From Marinobacter salexigens (GTDB lineage Bacteria > Pseudomonadota > Gammaproteobacteria > Pseudomonadales > Oleiphilaceae), in contig NZ_NIHC01000010.1 of NCBI RefSeq assembly GCF_002806945.1, forward strand, positions 1 through 64,000: 64,000 nt of DNA, written 5' to 3'. A program made the position numbers and the translations under genes. The notes under the pieces were generated by a model, which had not been told where the DNA came from, searched no databases, and saw only the letters and a program-made list of their open reading frames with translations. Below, piece by piece: positions 19,224 to 28,544 of the stretch (position 1 is its first letter; each line of letters starts with the position of its first letter).

Positions 19224-20648
19224 CTATTTTTCCTCTGCGCGGTCCATGCCCAACTCATTGATTTTTCGGGTAAGGGTATTGCGCCCCCAGCCAAGAAGAA
19301 CCGACGCGTCCCGACGTTTCCCGCCTGTGTATTCAAGAGCCGTCTCGATCATGATTTTTTCGAATTCCGGCATGGCCGACTCAAGAATGGCAGTTTCTCC
19401 GCGCCTCAGCTCTTGATGCGCCCAGTTCTTCAGTCCCTCCTGCCAGGTGGCCCCGGTAGTGGGTTGCTCACTTTGGTGGCGCAGTTCAGGCGGCAGATCC
19501 GTGATGTGCACTTCTCTACCACTGGCCATGACTGTGAGCCATCGGCAGACGTTCTCAAGCTGCCTTACGTTGCCGGGCCAAGGCAGGGTTGTAAGAAAAC
19601 TCTCGGCCTCAGGGCGCAGAGTTTTTGGTACTACAGACAGCTCCTTGGCAGCCTGCTGCAGGAAGTGCTGCATCAGGCGGGGAATGTCTTCACGGCGCTC
19701 GGCCAGTTTTGGCAGGTGTACGCGGATCACGTTCAGGCGGTGAAAAAGGTCTTCCCGGAACTCGCCAGACTCGACCAGCTTCTCCAGGTTTTGGTGGGTA
19801 GCCGCGATGATGCGCACATCAACCTTAACGGCTGTAGTTCCGCCAACCCGATAAAACTCGCCATCGGCAAGAACCCTCAGCAGGCGAGTTTGCGTGTCGC
19901 CTGGCATATCGCCAATTTCATCAAGAAACAGAGTGCCGCGGTCAGCCTGCTCGAACCGCCCCTGGCGTATAGCTGAGGCTCCCGTAAAGGCACCTTTTTC
20001 GTGGCCAAAGAGCTCTGACTCTATGAGGTCTCTCGGGATGGCCGCCATGTTCAGGGCAATGAAAGGGTGGTGGGCGCGAGGGCTGTGGTTGTGTAGCGCT
20101 TGGGCAACCAGTTCTTTGCCTGTGCCGCTTTCACCATTAATCAGAACCGTGATGTTGGAATGGGAAAGCCGGCCAATGGCCCGGAAAACCTCTTGCATGG
20201 CAGGGGCTTCGCCGATGATCTCTGTGCTTTGTTCAGGTGTGTCTGCCTTGGGTTCGGTAGCCGCACGTTTTTCATGGCTGTGAGCTACCGCTCGTTTTGC
20301 CAGGGCAACGGCATCATCTACATCAAAAGGCTTCGGAAGATACTCGAAGGCTCCGGTCTGGTAACTGGTTACAGCACTGTCCAGATCGGAATGGGCGGTC
20401 ATGATAATAACGGGCAGGTCTGGGTGCGCTTCTGCTATTTTTGACAGCATTGTGATGCCGTCGATGCCGGGCATACGGATATCACTGATGATCGCGTCGG
20501 GCTGTTCCTGTTCAAGTCGTTTCATGATGTTTTCGCCGCTCTCGAACACGGTGGGCTGCAAGCCCGCCTGCCCAAGGGCACGCTCAAGTACCCAGCGAAT
20601 ACTGCGATCGTCATCAATTATCCATACCTTGGCGGATTTCTGGTTCAT
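19224..20648 (-). CDS. ntrC: Nitrogen regulation response regulator NtrC (NR-I)
   Basis: The 474-residue sigma54 activator has a receiver domain with acidic pocket IDDDRS and phospho-acceptor Asp56 (ISDIRMPG), an AAA+ domain with Walker A GESGTGKE and the sigma54-contact loop GAFTGA, and a Fis-type helix-turn-helix at the C terminus (RRDASVLLGWGRNTLTRKIN). It activates glnA, ntrBC and other genes under nitrogen limitation. The ATG overlaps the ntrB stop (ATGA), with GGAGGG upstream. E. coli NtrC has 469 residues. Confidence 0.98.
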   Translation of the reverse strand: MNQKSAKVWIIDDDRSIRWVLERALGQAGLQPTVFESGENIMKRLEQEQPDAIISDIRMPGIDGITMLSKIAEAHPDLPVIIMTAHSDLDSAVTSYQTGAFEYLPKPFDVDDAVALAKRAVAHSHEKRAATEPKADTPEQSTEIIGEAPAMQEVFRAIGRLSHSNITVLINGESGTGKELVAQALHNHSPRAHHPFIALNMAAIPRDLIESELFGHEKGAFTGASAIRQGRFEQADRGTLFLDEIGDMPGDTQTRLLRVLADGEFYRVGGTTAVKVDVRIIAATHQNLEKLVESGEFREDLFHRLNVIRVHLPKLAERREDIPRLMQHFLQQAAKELSVVPKTLRPEAESFLTTLPWPGNVRQLENVCRWLTVMASGREVHITDLPPELRHQSEQPTTGATWQEGLKNWAHQELRRGETAILESAMPEFEKIMIETALEYTGGKRRDASVLLGWGRNTLTRKINELGMDRAEEK

Positions 20649-21739
20649 GTGGTGCCCTCCAGAGGCAGGAAGATAATGAAGTTAGTCTTGCCTGGTTCGC
20701 TTTCGCACTCAACCAGGCCGCGGTGTTGGCTGATGATGCCCTGGGTGATAGACAGCCCCAGTCCAGTGCCATTGGCACGACCACTGATCATCGGGTAAAA
20801 AATGTTCTGGCGCAGCTCTGGCGGGATTCCCGGGCCGTTGTCGATGATGTCTACCCGGCATATCAGGCGATGGCGGTTTGGGCCGATGGATACTTGCCGT
20901 AGGGCGCGAGTTCGGAAGGTGATCGTGGGTGTGTTTGCGGTGCCAGTGTGATCAGGGTTTTCAAAGGCTGCTTCCATTGCGTTGCGGGCAATGTTCAAAA
21001 ACGCTTGTATTAGCAGTTCTTTATCCCCGGAGAGCATCGGCAAGCTTGGGTCGTAATCTCGCTGGAATAACACTCTGCCTTTGCTTTCTGCCTCCAGTAA
21101 GGTGCGTACACGCTCCAGTATTTCGTGGATATTGGTTGGTGCCAGTTGCAAGGCTTTGTTGGGGCCAAGCATGCGGTCTACCAAGCCCCTTAAGCGGTCA
21201 GCTTCTTCAATGATAACCCGGGTGTATTCCCGTTGATCCTCGTTATCCAGATCCCGGTCCAGCAGCTGTGCAGCACCGCGAATACCGCCCAGTGGGTTTT
21301 TTATCTCATGGGCCATGCCTCGCACAAGAATACGGGTGGTCGCTTGTTGGGCGATCAGGTCTTCTTCTCGGCTTATGCGCAGGAGGCGATCTCTGGGCTG
21401 TATTTCTACCAGCAGGGCTGCTGGACTCATGTCGAGAGGCGATACAGAGTAGTCCACCGATCGCTGTGAGCCGCTGGTCATAAGGAACTCGGTTTCCCGC
21501 CGCGTGTAGGACTGTCCGGTTTCTGCTGCCTTTTTCAGGGTTTTGAAGGCGTCATCTGAGTCCAGAAGAATGCTGCTGAATGTCAAACCAGAACAGCGAG
21601 TCATGCTGGTTTCAAACAGGTTTTCAGCCGCAGGGTTCAGGTAGTGGATGCTGAGATTGCGCTCCAGTACAACAACTGCCGTGGTGAGGTTGTCCAGCAT
21701 GCTTTTATATCGGCTGTCTGAAGCTGGCGAGTGTTCCAT
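20645..21739 (-). CDS. ntrB: Nitrogen regulation sensor kinase/phosphatase NtrB (NR-II)
   Basis: The 364-residue protein has an N-terminal PAS domain (LDNLTTAVVVLERNLSIHYL), a HisKA dimerisation helix with the H box GMAHEIKNPLGGIRGAAQLL, and an ATPase domain with N box NIARNAMEA, G1 DNGPGIPP and G2 GTGLGLSIT. It phosphorylates or dephosphorylates NtrC in response to PII. The ATG at 21739 has AGGACG upstream; a 20-codon in-frame extension is possible but less likely. A sigma54 promoter lies about 90 nt upstream. Confidence 0.97.
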   Translation of the reverse strand: MEHSPASDSRYKSMLDNLTTAVVVLERNLSIHYLNPAAENLFETSMTRCSGLTFSSILLDSDDAFKTLKKAAETGQSYTRRETEFLMTSGSQRSVDYSVSPLDMSPAALLVEIQPRDRLLRISREEDLIAQQATTRILVRGMAHEIKNPLGGIRGAAQLLDRDLDNEDQREYTRVIIEEADRLRGLVDRMLGPNKALQLAPTNIHEILERVRTLLEAESKGRVLFQRDYDPSLPMLSGDKELLIQAFLNIARNAMEAAFENPDHTGTANTPTITFRTRALRQVSIGPNRHRLICRVDIIDNGPGIPPELRQNIFYPMISGRANGTGLGLSITQGIISQHRGLVECESEPGKTNFIIFLPLEGTT

Positions 21740-21827
21740 GTGTACGTCCTGCTGTTTGTGGCAGAAGAAGTGAAGAGGCGTAAGGCTGAAAACTCCCAAG
21801 AACCTTTCTGGCCGCTGTGACGAGGTG

Positions 21828-21845
21828 AAGCAAAAACTGAACCAG
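21828..21845 (-). promoter_or_regulatory. sigma54 (-24/-12) promoter of ntrBC
   Basis: Read on the minus strand, CTGGTTCAGTTTTTGCTT has GG and GC separated by 10 bp and the conserved TTGC at -12. GG is at 21843-21842 and GC at 21831-21830. The transcript would start near 21818, about 80 nt before the ntrB ATG. Two NtrC sites lie about 110 and 130 bp upstream of it. Confidence 0.8.
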
Positions 21846-21920
21846 TTTTGGCTTGTCGTTGGTCAGAGATAAGGGAAGGTGGGCAGGGCGCATTTCGCCA
21901 TTGCGATGTGCGTCATTGTT

Positions 21921-21935
21921 GCACCATTGCAGTGC
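21921..21935. promoter_or_regulatory. NtrC binding site (weaker), ntrB upstream
   Basis: GCACCATTGCAGTGC matches the NtrC dyad GCACC-N5-GGTGC with one deviation in the second half-site. Its centre is 19 bp from the neighbouring stronger site, that is, about two helical turns, which suits cooperative binding. Confidence 0.65.
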
Positions 21936-21939
21936 GAGC

Positions 21940-21954
21940 GCACCAAAATGGTGC
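21940..21954. promoter_or_regulatory. NtrC binding site (strong), ntrB upstream
   Basis: GCACCAAAATGGTGC is a perfect NtrC dyad, identical in form to the classical glnA enhancer sites. It lies about 130 bp upstream of the predicted sigma54 start of ntrB, a normal enhancer distance. It overlaps the 3' end of the DUF4124 gene transcript region but not its coding sequence. Confidence 0.88.
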
Positions 21955-21963
21955 GCCTTGAGG

Positions 21964-22488
21964 TCAGTTGAGAACGGAAGGACGGTGAACGGTGAAACGC
22001 ACAGGGCTGCCGGATTTAATTTGAACTCCGTTGTTATCAACAATATGAAGGCCGGCCTCGTGGGTGCCGCGGTACACATTGCGAACGGTCACCGAGCCGG
22101 ATGTGCTCTGGCCAACGGGCTGGCCATCCAGTGTTACCTCATACTTATGGCCTTGCCTGAGTTCTGGTGTGCTTCGCATTTCAAAATGCACATCACCATT
22201 GCCACTGTGGAATGCCTGATCGTTTGCCGGGTGGGTGAAAGAAACGCTTTCGTATACTGACCCTTCCCGTTCCACCTCTTCACGCAACTTTTCGGTTTCC
22301 CTGACATTTTGCGGTTTGGGGAGAGTGATGGTGGTAACAGGCTTTACCTTTACCGTTTCTGCGCCCTTCGACGGTTCATCGGAGAAGGTGACGTTGCCCT
22401 GTGCATCCACGGAGCGGTACACCTCGGCGGCAGCCGGCCCTGCTATCAGGAACATCAGCGCTGCGGTGATTCCAAGCCTTGGGTTCAT
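21964..22488 (-). CDS. DUF4124 domain-containing envelope protein
   Basis: The 174-residue product has a signal peptide (MNPRLGITAALMFLIAGPAA, cleavage probably after AAA-E) and then the DUF4124 core EVYRSVDAQGNVTFSDEP. The rest (FTHPANDQAFHSGNGDVHFE onward) looks like an Ig-like beta domain. It is predicted to be periplasmic; its function is not known. Such genes commonly sit between glnA and ntrB in pseudomonads and relatives, but a role in nitrogen control is unproven. The ribosome binding site is weak (GCAGGC). Confidence 0.85.
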   Translation of the reverse strand: MNPRLGITAALMFLIAGPAAAEVYRSVDAQGNVTFSDEPSKGAETVKVKPVTTITLPKPQNVRETEKLREEVEREGSVYESVSFTHPANDQAFHSGNGDVHFEMRSTPELRQGHKYEVTLDGQPVGQSTSGSVTVRNVYRGTHEAGLHIVDNNGVQIKSGSPVRFTVHRPSVLN

Positions 22489-22622
22489 AAGTACAGCCTG
22501 CGTTAGTATTTGTATTGATTATCAATGGCCGGGCAGGCCTTTTCAATGTGGCAGTGGGCAGATGATGATTACATATCGTTAAGGGCGGAAGTGTTGTGCT
22601 GATGGTCACAAAACCAGGTCGC

Positions 22623-22653
22623 AAAAAAGCCCCGCTCCGGGGGAGCGAGGCTT
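22623..22653 (-). terminator. Terminator of glnA
   Basis: On the minus strand a stem of AAGCC-x-CGCTCC pairs with GGAGCG-x-GGCTT (one mismatch) around a three-base loop and is followed by six T residues. It lies about 50 nt after the glnA stop, before the DUF4124 gene. Confidence 0.88.
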
Positions 22654-22705
22654 TGCTATATCTATTCAGTACCGCTGCAGCTTATGCAGGCGCTGCTGCG
22701 GGCTT

Positions 22706-24109
22706 TTAGCAGGAATAATACAATTCGAACTCGACCGGATGTGTGGTCATGTTGATGCGTTCAACTTCGCCACGCTTCAGATCGATGTAGCCCTGAATCA
22801 TATCTTCTGTAAACACGCCGCCACGGGTCAGGAACTCATGGTCGTCTTTCAGGGCGTCCAGTGCTTCCTGAAGGGTTTCGGCAACCTTGGGAATGCTGAG
22901 AGCCTCTTCTTTAGGCAAGTCGTACAAGTCCTTGTCCATGGCATCGCCAGGGTGAATCTTGTTCTGGATGCCATCAAGGCCTGCCATCATCAGGGCGGAA
23001 AACGCCAGGTACGGGTTGGCCGCTGGGTCCGGGAAGCGCACTTCCACGCGACGCGCCTTCGGGCTGGTTACGTACGGAATGCGGATGGATGCAGAGCGGT
23101 TGCGTGCAGAATAGGCCAGCATAACCGGCGCCTCGTAATGGGGGACCAGCCGCTTGTAGCTGTTTGTAGCCGGGTTGGTGAAGGCGTTCAGGGCCTTGGC
23201 GTGCTTGATGATGCCGCCAACGTAGAATAGCGCCATTTCGCTCAGTCCGGCATAGCTGTCACCGGAAAACAGGTTTTTGCCGTCTTTGTTCAGGCTCATG
23301 TGCACATGCATGCCGGAGCCGTTATCACCTACCACTGGCTTGGGCATAAAGGTGGCAGTTTTACCGTAGGCGTGGGCTACGTTGTGCACACAGTATTTAA
23401 GGATCTGAACTTCGTCTGCTTTTTTGGTCAGGGTGTTGGGGCCAACACCGATTTCACATTGGCCAGCTGTGCCCACTTCATGGTGGTGTACTTCAATAAC
23501 CAGCCCCATGGATTCCATGGCCGCGCACATGGCGCCCCGCAGATCGTGCAGGCTGTCAACAGGAGGTACAGGAAAGTAACCACCTTTAACGCCAGGACGG
23601 TGGCCAATGTTGTTGCTGTTGAAGTCATCGCCGGAAACCCAGGCCGCTTCTTCTGAGTGAAGCGAATACATGGAGCCCTGCATATCCGTTTTCCACTTGG
23701 CGGAATCGAACACGAAGAACTCTGGCTCGGGGCCAAACAGAGCGCCGTCTGCTATGCCGGTGGACTTCAGGTATTCCTCTGCACGGCGAGCAACTGAGCG
23801 TGGGTCCCGCTCATAGCCTTGCATGGTGGAGGGCTCTACAACATCGCAAGTGATGTTAACGGTGCTTTCTTCAGTGAACGGATCAAGAACGGAGCTGTTG
23901 TCATCCGGCATCAGAATCATGTCGGATTCGTTGATGCCTTTCCAGCCGGCAATGGAGGAGCCGTCAAACATTTTGCCTTCAGCAAAGAAGTCCTCATTGA
24001 CCTCAGTTGCTGGCATGGTGACGTGCTGCTCTTTACCACGGCTGTCTGTGAAGCGCATATCAACCCATTTCACTTCGTGCTCTTTGATCAAATCAACTGT
24101 CTTGGACAT
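22706..24109 (-). CDS. glnA: Glutamine synthetase, type I
   Basis: The 467-residue enzyme makes glutamine from glutamate, ammonia and ATP as a dodecamer in the cytoplasm. Seen: the N-terminal [20 protein letters not shown], the active-site regions [11 protein letters not shown] and [17 protein letters not shown], and the adenylylation loop DKDLYDLP with Tyr396, the target of GlnE, which is also encoded in this window. The ATG at 24109 has GGAG at a good distance; a start two codons upstream is too close to it. Control by sigma54 and NtrC is indicated upstream. The DUF4124 gene and ntrBC lie downstream. Confidence 0.99.
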   Translation of the reverse strand: MSKTVDLIKEHEVKWVDMRFTDSRGKEQHVTMPATEVNEDFFAEGKMFDGSSIAGWKGINESDMILMPDDNSSVLDPFTEESTVNITCDVVEPSTMQGYERDPRSVARRAEEYLKSTGIADGALFGPEPEFFVFDSAKWKTDMQGSMYSLHSEEAAWVSGDDFNSNNIGHRPGVKGGYFPVPPVDSLHDLRGAMCAAMESMGLVIEVHHHEVGTAGQCEIGVGPNTLTKKADEVQILKYCVHNVAHAYGKTATFMPKPVVGDNGSGMHVHMSLNKDGKNLFSGDSYAGLSEMALFYVGGIIKHAKALNAFTNPATNSYKRLVPHYEAPVMLAYSARNRSASIRIPYVTSPKARRVEVRFPDPAANPYLAFSALMMAGLDGIQNKIHPGDAMDKDLYDLPKEEALSIPKVAETLQEALDALKDDHEFLTRGGVFTEDMIQGYIDLKRGEVERINMTTHPVEFELYYSC

Positions 24110-24285
24110 GTGCATGCTCCGTAAGTAATCCCGCACCGCGGGCTAATTCGTGATCGGTGTTCCGGATTGCTCTGTGGGGCTGAATTCCGGTCTGGTATGC
24201 AGGTCTGCGCAGCTTAACAAAAGCAGTTGCCTCTTACCTTCACATTTCAGCTGAGCAGGAGGTTAAAAACCTGATGGGAGGTCTA

Positions 24286-24303
24286 AAGCAAAGTGCTTGC
24301 CAA
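24286..24303 (-). promoter_or_regulatory. sigma54 (-24/-12) promoter of glnA
   Basis: Read on the minus strand, TTGGCAAGCACTTTGCTT fits the TGGCAC-N5-TTGCW consensus with GG-N10-GC spacing (GG at 24301-24300, GC at 24289-24288). It predicts a start near 24277 and an untranslated leader of about 170 nt before glnA. Confidence 0.88.
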
Positions 24304-24411
24304 TATTGGGTAGCAGAACAGGAACTGACCATCTAGGGCTAACTACTGCGTTGTGGGCAGTATACAGGGTGTGTGCCCGGTGGGGGGCGATTGGCCTAAC
24401 GAGCGGCTTGT

Positions 24412-24426
24412 GCGCCATAATGGTGC
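24412..24426. promoter_or_regulatory. NtrC binding site, glnA upstream (proximal)
   Basis: GCGCCATAATGGTGC deviates from the NtrC dyad at one base. Its centre is about 140 bp upstream of the predicted glnA start and 41 bp from the distal site, close to four helical turns. Confidence 0.75.
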
Positions 24427-24452
24427 GTGCTCTGGCTGCGGCCTGCTGTGCC

Positions 24453-24467
24453 GCACCAACTTGGTGC
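24453..24467. promoter_or_regulatory. NtrC binding site, glnA upstream (distal)
   Basis: GCACCAACTTGGTGC is a perfect NtrC dyad about 180 bp upstream of the predicted glnA start. With the site at 24412 it forms the enhancer pair expected for NtrC oligomers. It also lies upstream of typA on the other strand. Confidence 0.87.
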
Positions 24468-24723
24468 ATCCGGTTCGCTTTATGAAACTGATTAAGAAAT
24501 AGGCGTTCTTCTACATATTAACGGTGCAGAGTTTTCGATATACTGCGCGCCGCTTCATTTTCTCCGCATGGGCCCGGGTTACCAAACCGGTTGCTGCATG
24601 TGAGGCGCCGGGCCGCCAGGCTGTGGTGGATGAGTTCATTTTACAGATTTGAGATGGCGTGTGCGGGAATGTTCCCTGAACGGCCTTTTCAGATCATTGA
24701 GTGCATTTCTCAGGAATAAATTT
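24468..24723 (+). other. Intergenic region before typA
   Basis: This is the rest of the 614-bp glnA-typA gap. A TATACT at 24539-24544 could be a -10 element for typA, but no good -35 is seen (TTAACG at 24518 with a 15-bp spacer is the best). An in-frame extension of typA to 24649 exists but is not conserved in the family. No other gene, repeat or RNA was recognised. Confidence 0.4.
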
Positions 24724-26535
24724 GTGATTGAAAAACTTCGTAATATCGCCATTATCGCCCACGTTGACCATGGTAAGACCACGCTTGTAGACAAGCTGCT
24801 GCGACTGTCTGGCACGCTGGACCGCAAAGAACTCGAGAACGAGCGAGTCATGGATTCCAACGACCAGGAAAAAGAGCGAGGCATCACTATACTTGCCAAA
24901 AATACCGCTCTTAAGTGGAATGGCTACGACATCAATATCGTAGACACCCCTGGGCACGCGGATTTTGGTGGCGAAGTGGAACGGGTAATGAGCATGGTCG
25001 ATTGTGTGCTTTTGGTGGTGGATTCCATCGATGGCCCCATGCCACAGACCCGCTTTGTAACCCAGAAAGCATTCGCGGCAGGCCTGCGTCCGATCCTGGT
25101 AGTCAACAAGATTGATCGCCCGGGTGCGCGCCCGGACTGGGTTGTAGATCAGGTGTTTGACCTGTTTGACAGCCTCGGTGCTACCGATGAGCAGCTGGAC
25201 TTCCCCATTGTTTATGCCAGCGCGCTGAACGGTATTGCTGGTCTGGACCATGAAGACCTCGCAGACAACATGGATGCCGTATTCCAGGCGATTGTAGATC
25301 ACGTGCCTGCGCCTTCTGTTGATCCGGAAGGTCCCTTCCAGATGCAGATTTCCCAGCTCGACTACAGCAGCTTTTTGGGTGTTATTGGTATCGGTCGTAT
25401 TGCCCGAGGCAAGATCACAACCAACTCCCCGGTGGTTGCCATAGGTGCGGACGGCAAGAAGCGCCAGGGTCGTATCCTCAAGATAATGGGGCATTCCGGT
25501 TTGCAGCGGGTGGAAGTTGAAGAAGCGCAGGCGGGCGACATTGTGTGCGTAAGTGGTCTGGATCAGCTGTTCATCTCCGACACCCTGTGCGACATGAACA
25601 ATGTTGAGGCGCTGCCTCCATTGACGGTGGATGAGCCTACGGTGTCCATGACCTTCCAGGTTAACGACTCGCCCTTCTGTGGTAAGGAAGGCAAGTTCGT
25701 AACCAGCCGGAACATCAAAGAGCGCCTTGAGAAAGAATTGCTGCACAACGTTGCCTTGCGGGTTGAAGAGGGCGACTCGGCTGACAAATTCAAAGTATCT
25801 GGCCGTGGTGAGTTACACCTGTCGGTTCTGATCGAAAACATGCGCCGTGAAAACTTCGAGCTGGCGGTAGGTCGCCCGGAAGTGGTTATCAAGGAAGTAG
25901 ACGGTGAGAAGCAAGAGCCCTACGAAAACGTTATTGTGGATATCGAAGAGCAGCACCAGGGCCCTTTGATGGAGCAAATGGGTTTGCGCAAGGGCGAGCT
26001 CACCGACATGGTGCCGGATGGCAAGGGTCGTATGCGTCTTGAGTACACCATTCCTGCCCGCGGTCTGATTGGCTTCCGCAACACTTTCCTGACCATGACA
26101 TCCGGAACGGGCATCCTTACCTCAACCTTCAGTCATTACGGGCCAATCAAGAGTGGCGATGTGACAAGCCGCCAGAATGGTGTGTTGGTGTCCATGGCGA
26201 CAGGTACAGCGTTGACCTATTCACTGGAAACCCTTCAGAGCCGTGGCAAGCTCTTTCTTGAGCCTGGCCAGGAAATATACGAAGGACAGCTTTGCGGTAT
26301 TCACAGCCGTGAAAACGACCTGGTGATTAACCCCACCAAAGGTAAGAAGCTGGACAACATGCGTGCCTCTGGTAAGGACGAAGTCATCGGCTTGGTGCCG
26401 CCCATCAAATTTACTCTTGAGCAGGCACTGGAGTTTATTGATGACGATGAGCTGGTTGAAGTAACGCCCAAGTCCATTCGGCTGCGTAAGAAGTACCTGA
26501 CTGAAAACGAGCGTAAGCGCGCAAGCAAGAAATAA
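24724..26535 (+). CDS. typA: Ribosome-associated GTPase TypA/BipA
   Basis: The 603-residue translational GTPase starts at GTG 24724 ([20 protein letters not shown], residues 2-21). AGGA lies eight bases upstream. The G domain has AHVDHGKT (G1), [11 protein letters not shown] (G3) and [12 protein letters not shown] (G4); EF-G-like domains and a BipA-specific C terminus follow. It assists 50S assembly and stress adaptation, particularly at low temperature. E. coli BipA has 607 residues. Divergent from glnA, as in E. coli; a terminator follows. Confidence 0.98.
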   Translation: MIEKLRNIAIIAHVDHGKTTLVDKLLRLSGTLDRKELENERVMDSNDQEKERGITILAKNTALKWNGYDINIVDTPGHADFGGEVERVMSMVDCVLLVVDSIDGPMPQTRFVTQKAFAAGLRPILVVNKIDRPGARPDWVVDQVFDLFDSLGATDEQLDFPIVYASALNGIAGLDHEDLADNMDAVFQAIVDHVPAPSVDPEGPFQMQISQLDYSSFLGVIGIGRIARGKITTNSPVVAIGADGKKRQGRILKIMGHSGLQRVEVEEAQAGDIVCVSGLDQLFISDTLCDMNNVEALPPLTVDEPTVSMTFQVNDSPFCGKEGKFVTSRNIKERLEKELLHNVALRVEEGDSADKFKVSGRGELHLSVLIENMRRENFELAVGRPEVVIKEVDGEKQEPYENVIVDIEEQHQGPLMEQMGLRKGELTDMVPDGKGRMRLEYTIPARGLIGFRNTFLTMTSGTGILTSTFSHYGPIKSGDVTSRQNGVLVSMATGTALTYSLETLQSRGKLFLEPGQEIYEGQLCGIHSRENDLVINPTKGKKLDNMRASGKDEVIGLVPPIKFTLEQALEFIDDDELVEVTPKSIRLRKKYLTENERKRASKK

Positions 26536-26554
26536 GGTTGTTCTGATTTGAATC

Positions 26555-26589
26555 AGGCCGGCGCTGGTAATGCAGCCCCGGCCTTTTTT
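26555..26589 (+). terminator. Terminator of typA
   Basis: AGGCCGG (26555-26561) pairs with CCGGCCT (26578-26584), with a further inner GCTG/CAGC stem, followed by a run of T to 26589. It lies 19 nt after the typA stop. Confidence 0.9.
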
Positions 26590-26674
26590 GTCTCCATAGT
26601 ATTCAAGAGCGGGGCTGTGTCCGCTTAACTCCGCTACACTAGCTTTGAACTCAATCTGATCAACGGAGTGCCCC

Positions 26675-27637
26675 ATGCTTACTCTTTATCCGGACATCAA
26701 GCCTTACGCCAAGCACCGGTTGGCGGTGGATGCACCCCATGAGTTGTACTTCGAAGAGAGCGGTAACCCCGAGGGCATTCCCGTTCTGTTTGTGCACGGC
26801 GGGCCTGGAGGCGGGTGTGAGGATTACCATCGTCGCTTCTTTGATGCAGAGCGTTTTCGGGTAATCCTGATGGATCAGCGCGGAGCTGGCCGCTCAACCC
26901 CTCTGGCAGAGTTGGAAGGAAACAGTACCGATAAGCTGGTTCAGGATATGGAAACCATTCGCAGGTTTCTGGGTGTTGAGCGCTGGCTGTTGTTTGGTGG
27001 AAGTTGGGGCTCCACCCTTAGTTTGGTGTACGCCCAAGCCCACGCTGAGCGGGTTATGGGCCTTGTGCTTCGCGGCATTTTTCTTTGTCGCCCCCGGGAT
27101 ATTTCCTGGTTTTATCAGGATGGCGCAAGCCGTGTGTTCCCGGATTACTGGCAAGACTTTGAGGCCCCGATACCGGAGGCCGAGCGTGGTGACATGGTAG
27201 GCGCTTACTACCGTCGGTTGACCAGTAGCAACGAATTGGAGCAGATGCAGGCGGCGAAAGCCTGGTCGCTTTGGGAGGGGCGCTGTGCCACTTTACACCC
27301 GAACCCCCGGGTGGTTGAACATTTTGGTAACCCTCACGTGGCTATTGCATTGGCACGAATCGAATGCCACTACTTTATGAATTCTGCGTTTCTGGAGGAT
27401 AACCAGATTGTAAGGGATGCTTACAAGCTCCGGGATATACCCGGCATTATCGTTCATGGGCGCTACGATATGGTGTGCCCGTTGGACAATGCCTTTGCAC
27501 TCAGTAAAGCCTGGCCAGAAGCAGAGTTGCGCATTATCCGTGAGGCTGGGCACTCGGCTTCCGAACCGGCCATTGTTGATGCGCTTATGAAAGGTGTTGA
27601 TGAAGTGATTGCAAAAGCAGAGAAAAATGCAGGCTGA
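26675..27637 (+). CDS. pip: Proline iminopeptidase
   Basis: The 320-residue alpha/beta hydrolase releases N-terminal proline from peptides in the cytoplasm. Features: the oxyanion region HGGPGGG (41-47), DQRGAGRS (67-74), the nucleophile elbow GGSWGS with Ser110, Asp in HGRYDMVCP and the catalytic His in EAGHSASEP. The length suits peptidase family S33. GGAG precedes the ATG by about 10 nt. dtd follows 90 nt downstream on the same strand. Confidence 0.95.
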   Translation: MLTLYPDIKPYAKHRLAVDAPHELYFEESGNPEGIPVLFVHGGPGGGCEDYHRRFFDAERFRVILMDQRGAGRSTPLAELEGNSTDKLVQDMETIRRFLGVERWLLFGGSWGSTLSLVYAQAHAERVMGLVLRGIFLCRPRDISWFYQDGASRVFPDYWQDFEAPIPEAERGDMVGAYYRRLTSSNELEQMQAAKAWSLWEGRCATLHPNPRVVEHFGNPHVAIALARIECHYFMNSAFLEDNQIVRDAYKLRDIPGIIVHGRYDMVCPLDNAFALSKAWPEAELRIIREAGHSASEPAIVDALMKGVDEVIAKAEKNAG

Positions 27638-27727
27638 TGCCTCATCTGGGGTTGCTACAAGGCCGTTGCATGGATACACTCTTGCCTGATTTTAATTCTC
27701 ATTTAGCCGGAGTGTTAAAAAAACCGG

Positions 27728-28174
27728 ATGAAAGGGCTTGTGCAGCGAGTGTCAAAAGCGAGCGTTGATGTTGAAGGACGCGAGATTTCGCGTATAGGCT
27801 CCGGTATACTGTTGTTGCTGGGTGTTGAGCAGGGAGATGGACAGACTGAGGCAAAGGAATTATGCCGGAAGATACTTACCTACCGCATATTTCCCGATGA
27901 TGCAGGGCGCATGAACCTTAGCCTGCTCGATACGGGTGGTGCATTGCTTGTGGTGCCCCAGTTTACGCTTGCCGCTGATACTTCCTCAGGTACACGCCCC
28001 GGCTTTTCGCGCGCAGCTGCCCCGGACGTGGCAAAAAAACTCTACGCTCATTTTCTTGACCTTGCCCGTATCAGTATGGGTACAGAAAGGGTTAAGGAGG
28101 GGAGTTTTGGCGCAGATATGAAGGTAAGTTTAGTTAATGATGGGCCTGTAACCTTTATGCTTTCAGCCCGCTGA
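27728..28174 (+). CDS. dtd: D-aminoacyl-tRNA deacylase
   Basis: The 148-residue product (MKGLVQRVSKASVDVEGREI onward) carries the two DTD signatures: SSGTRPGFSRAAAP and GSFGADMKVSLVNDGPVTF, which includes the Gly-cisPro-type active-site loop. DTD removes D-amino acids from mischarged tRNA. It follows pip closely, a common pairing in gammaproteobacteria. The ribosome binding site is poor (GGAG lies about 15 nt upstream). Confidence 0.97.
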   Translation: MKGLVQRVSKASVDVEGREISRIGSGILLLLGVEQGDGQTEAKELCRKILTYRIFPDDAGRMNLSLLDTGGALLVVPQFTLAADTSSGTRPGFSRAAAPDVAKKLYAHFLDLARISMGTERVKEGSFGADMKVSLVNDGPVTFMLSAR

Positions 28175-28544
28175 AGCTGGTTGGGGGTTTGTCGGTGCCT
28201 TCTGACGGCGCCGGAAGAGCCTCGATTAATGGAGTTAGGGCATAAGGGTTTATGCTTCTAGCGCCAAACGGGCTAAAAATGCGATATTAATAGTTTGCAA
28301 ATTAAGCCCTTTTGTATTAAAAAAGGATCATTAGGCAGCGCTTTAAGAGAAGGCTGTAAGTGACTGAACTATAAAGATCTGACTAAGTGCAGATCTCAAT
28401 AACAAGAAAAGTTGCTGACATGTCATAGAGTTGACACGTAGCGACCCTAAGTTAGGGGCCATCCAGCTTTTCTGGAGGCACCACACGGAAATCGGGATTA
28501 ACCCGTTGTTGAAACCTGAAATAACTCGCAAAAGGATATACAAC
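28175..28544 (+). other. AT-rich leader region before the porin gene
   Basis: This 370-bp non-coding stretch is visibly richer in A and T than its surroundings. It holds a TATAAA (28370-28375), a palindromic AGATCT pair (28375, 28391), and CCCTAA/TTAGGG at 28445. A TTGACA at 28431 has no matching -10. A long 5' leader for the porin is plausible, but no promoter could be assigned and no small ORF has a convincing ribosome binding site. Confidence 0.4.

Noticed and set aside
24297..24485. A 62-codon frame in the glnA-typA gap
   Set aside because: It overlaps the sigma54 element and the NtrC sites and has no conserved features or ribosome binding site.
28431..28459. TTGACA at 28431 as a porin promoter
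   Set aside because: No -10-like hexamer occurs at 16-18 bp; the downstream sequence is AGGGGC.
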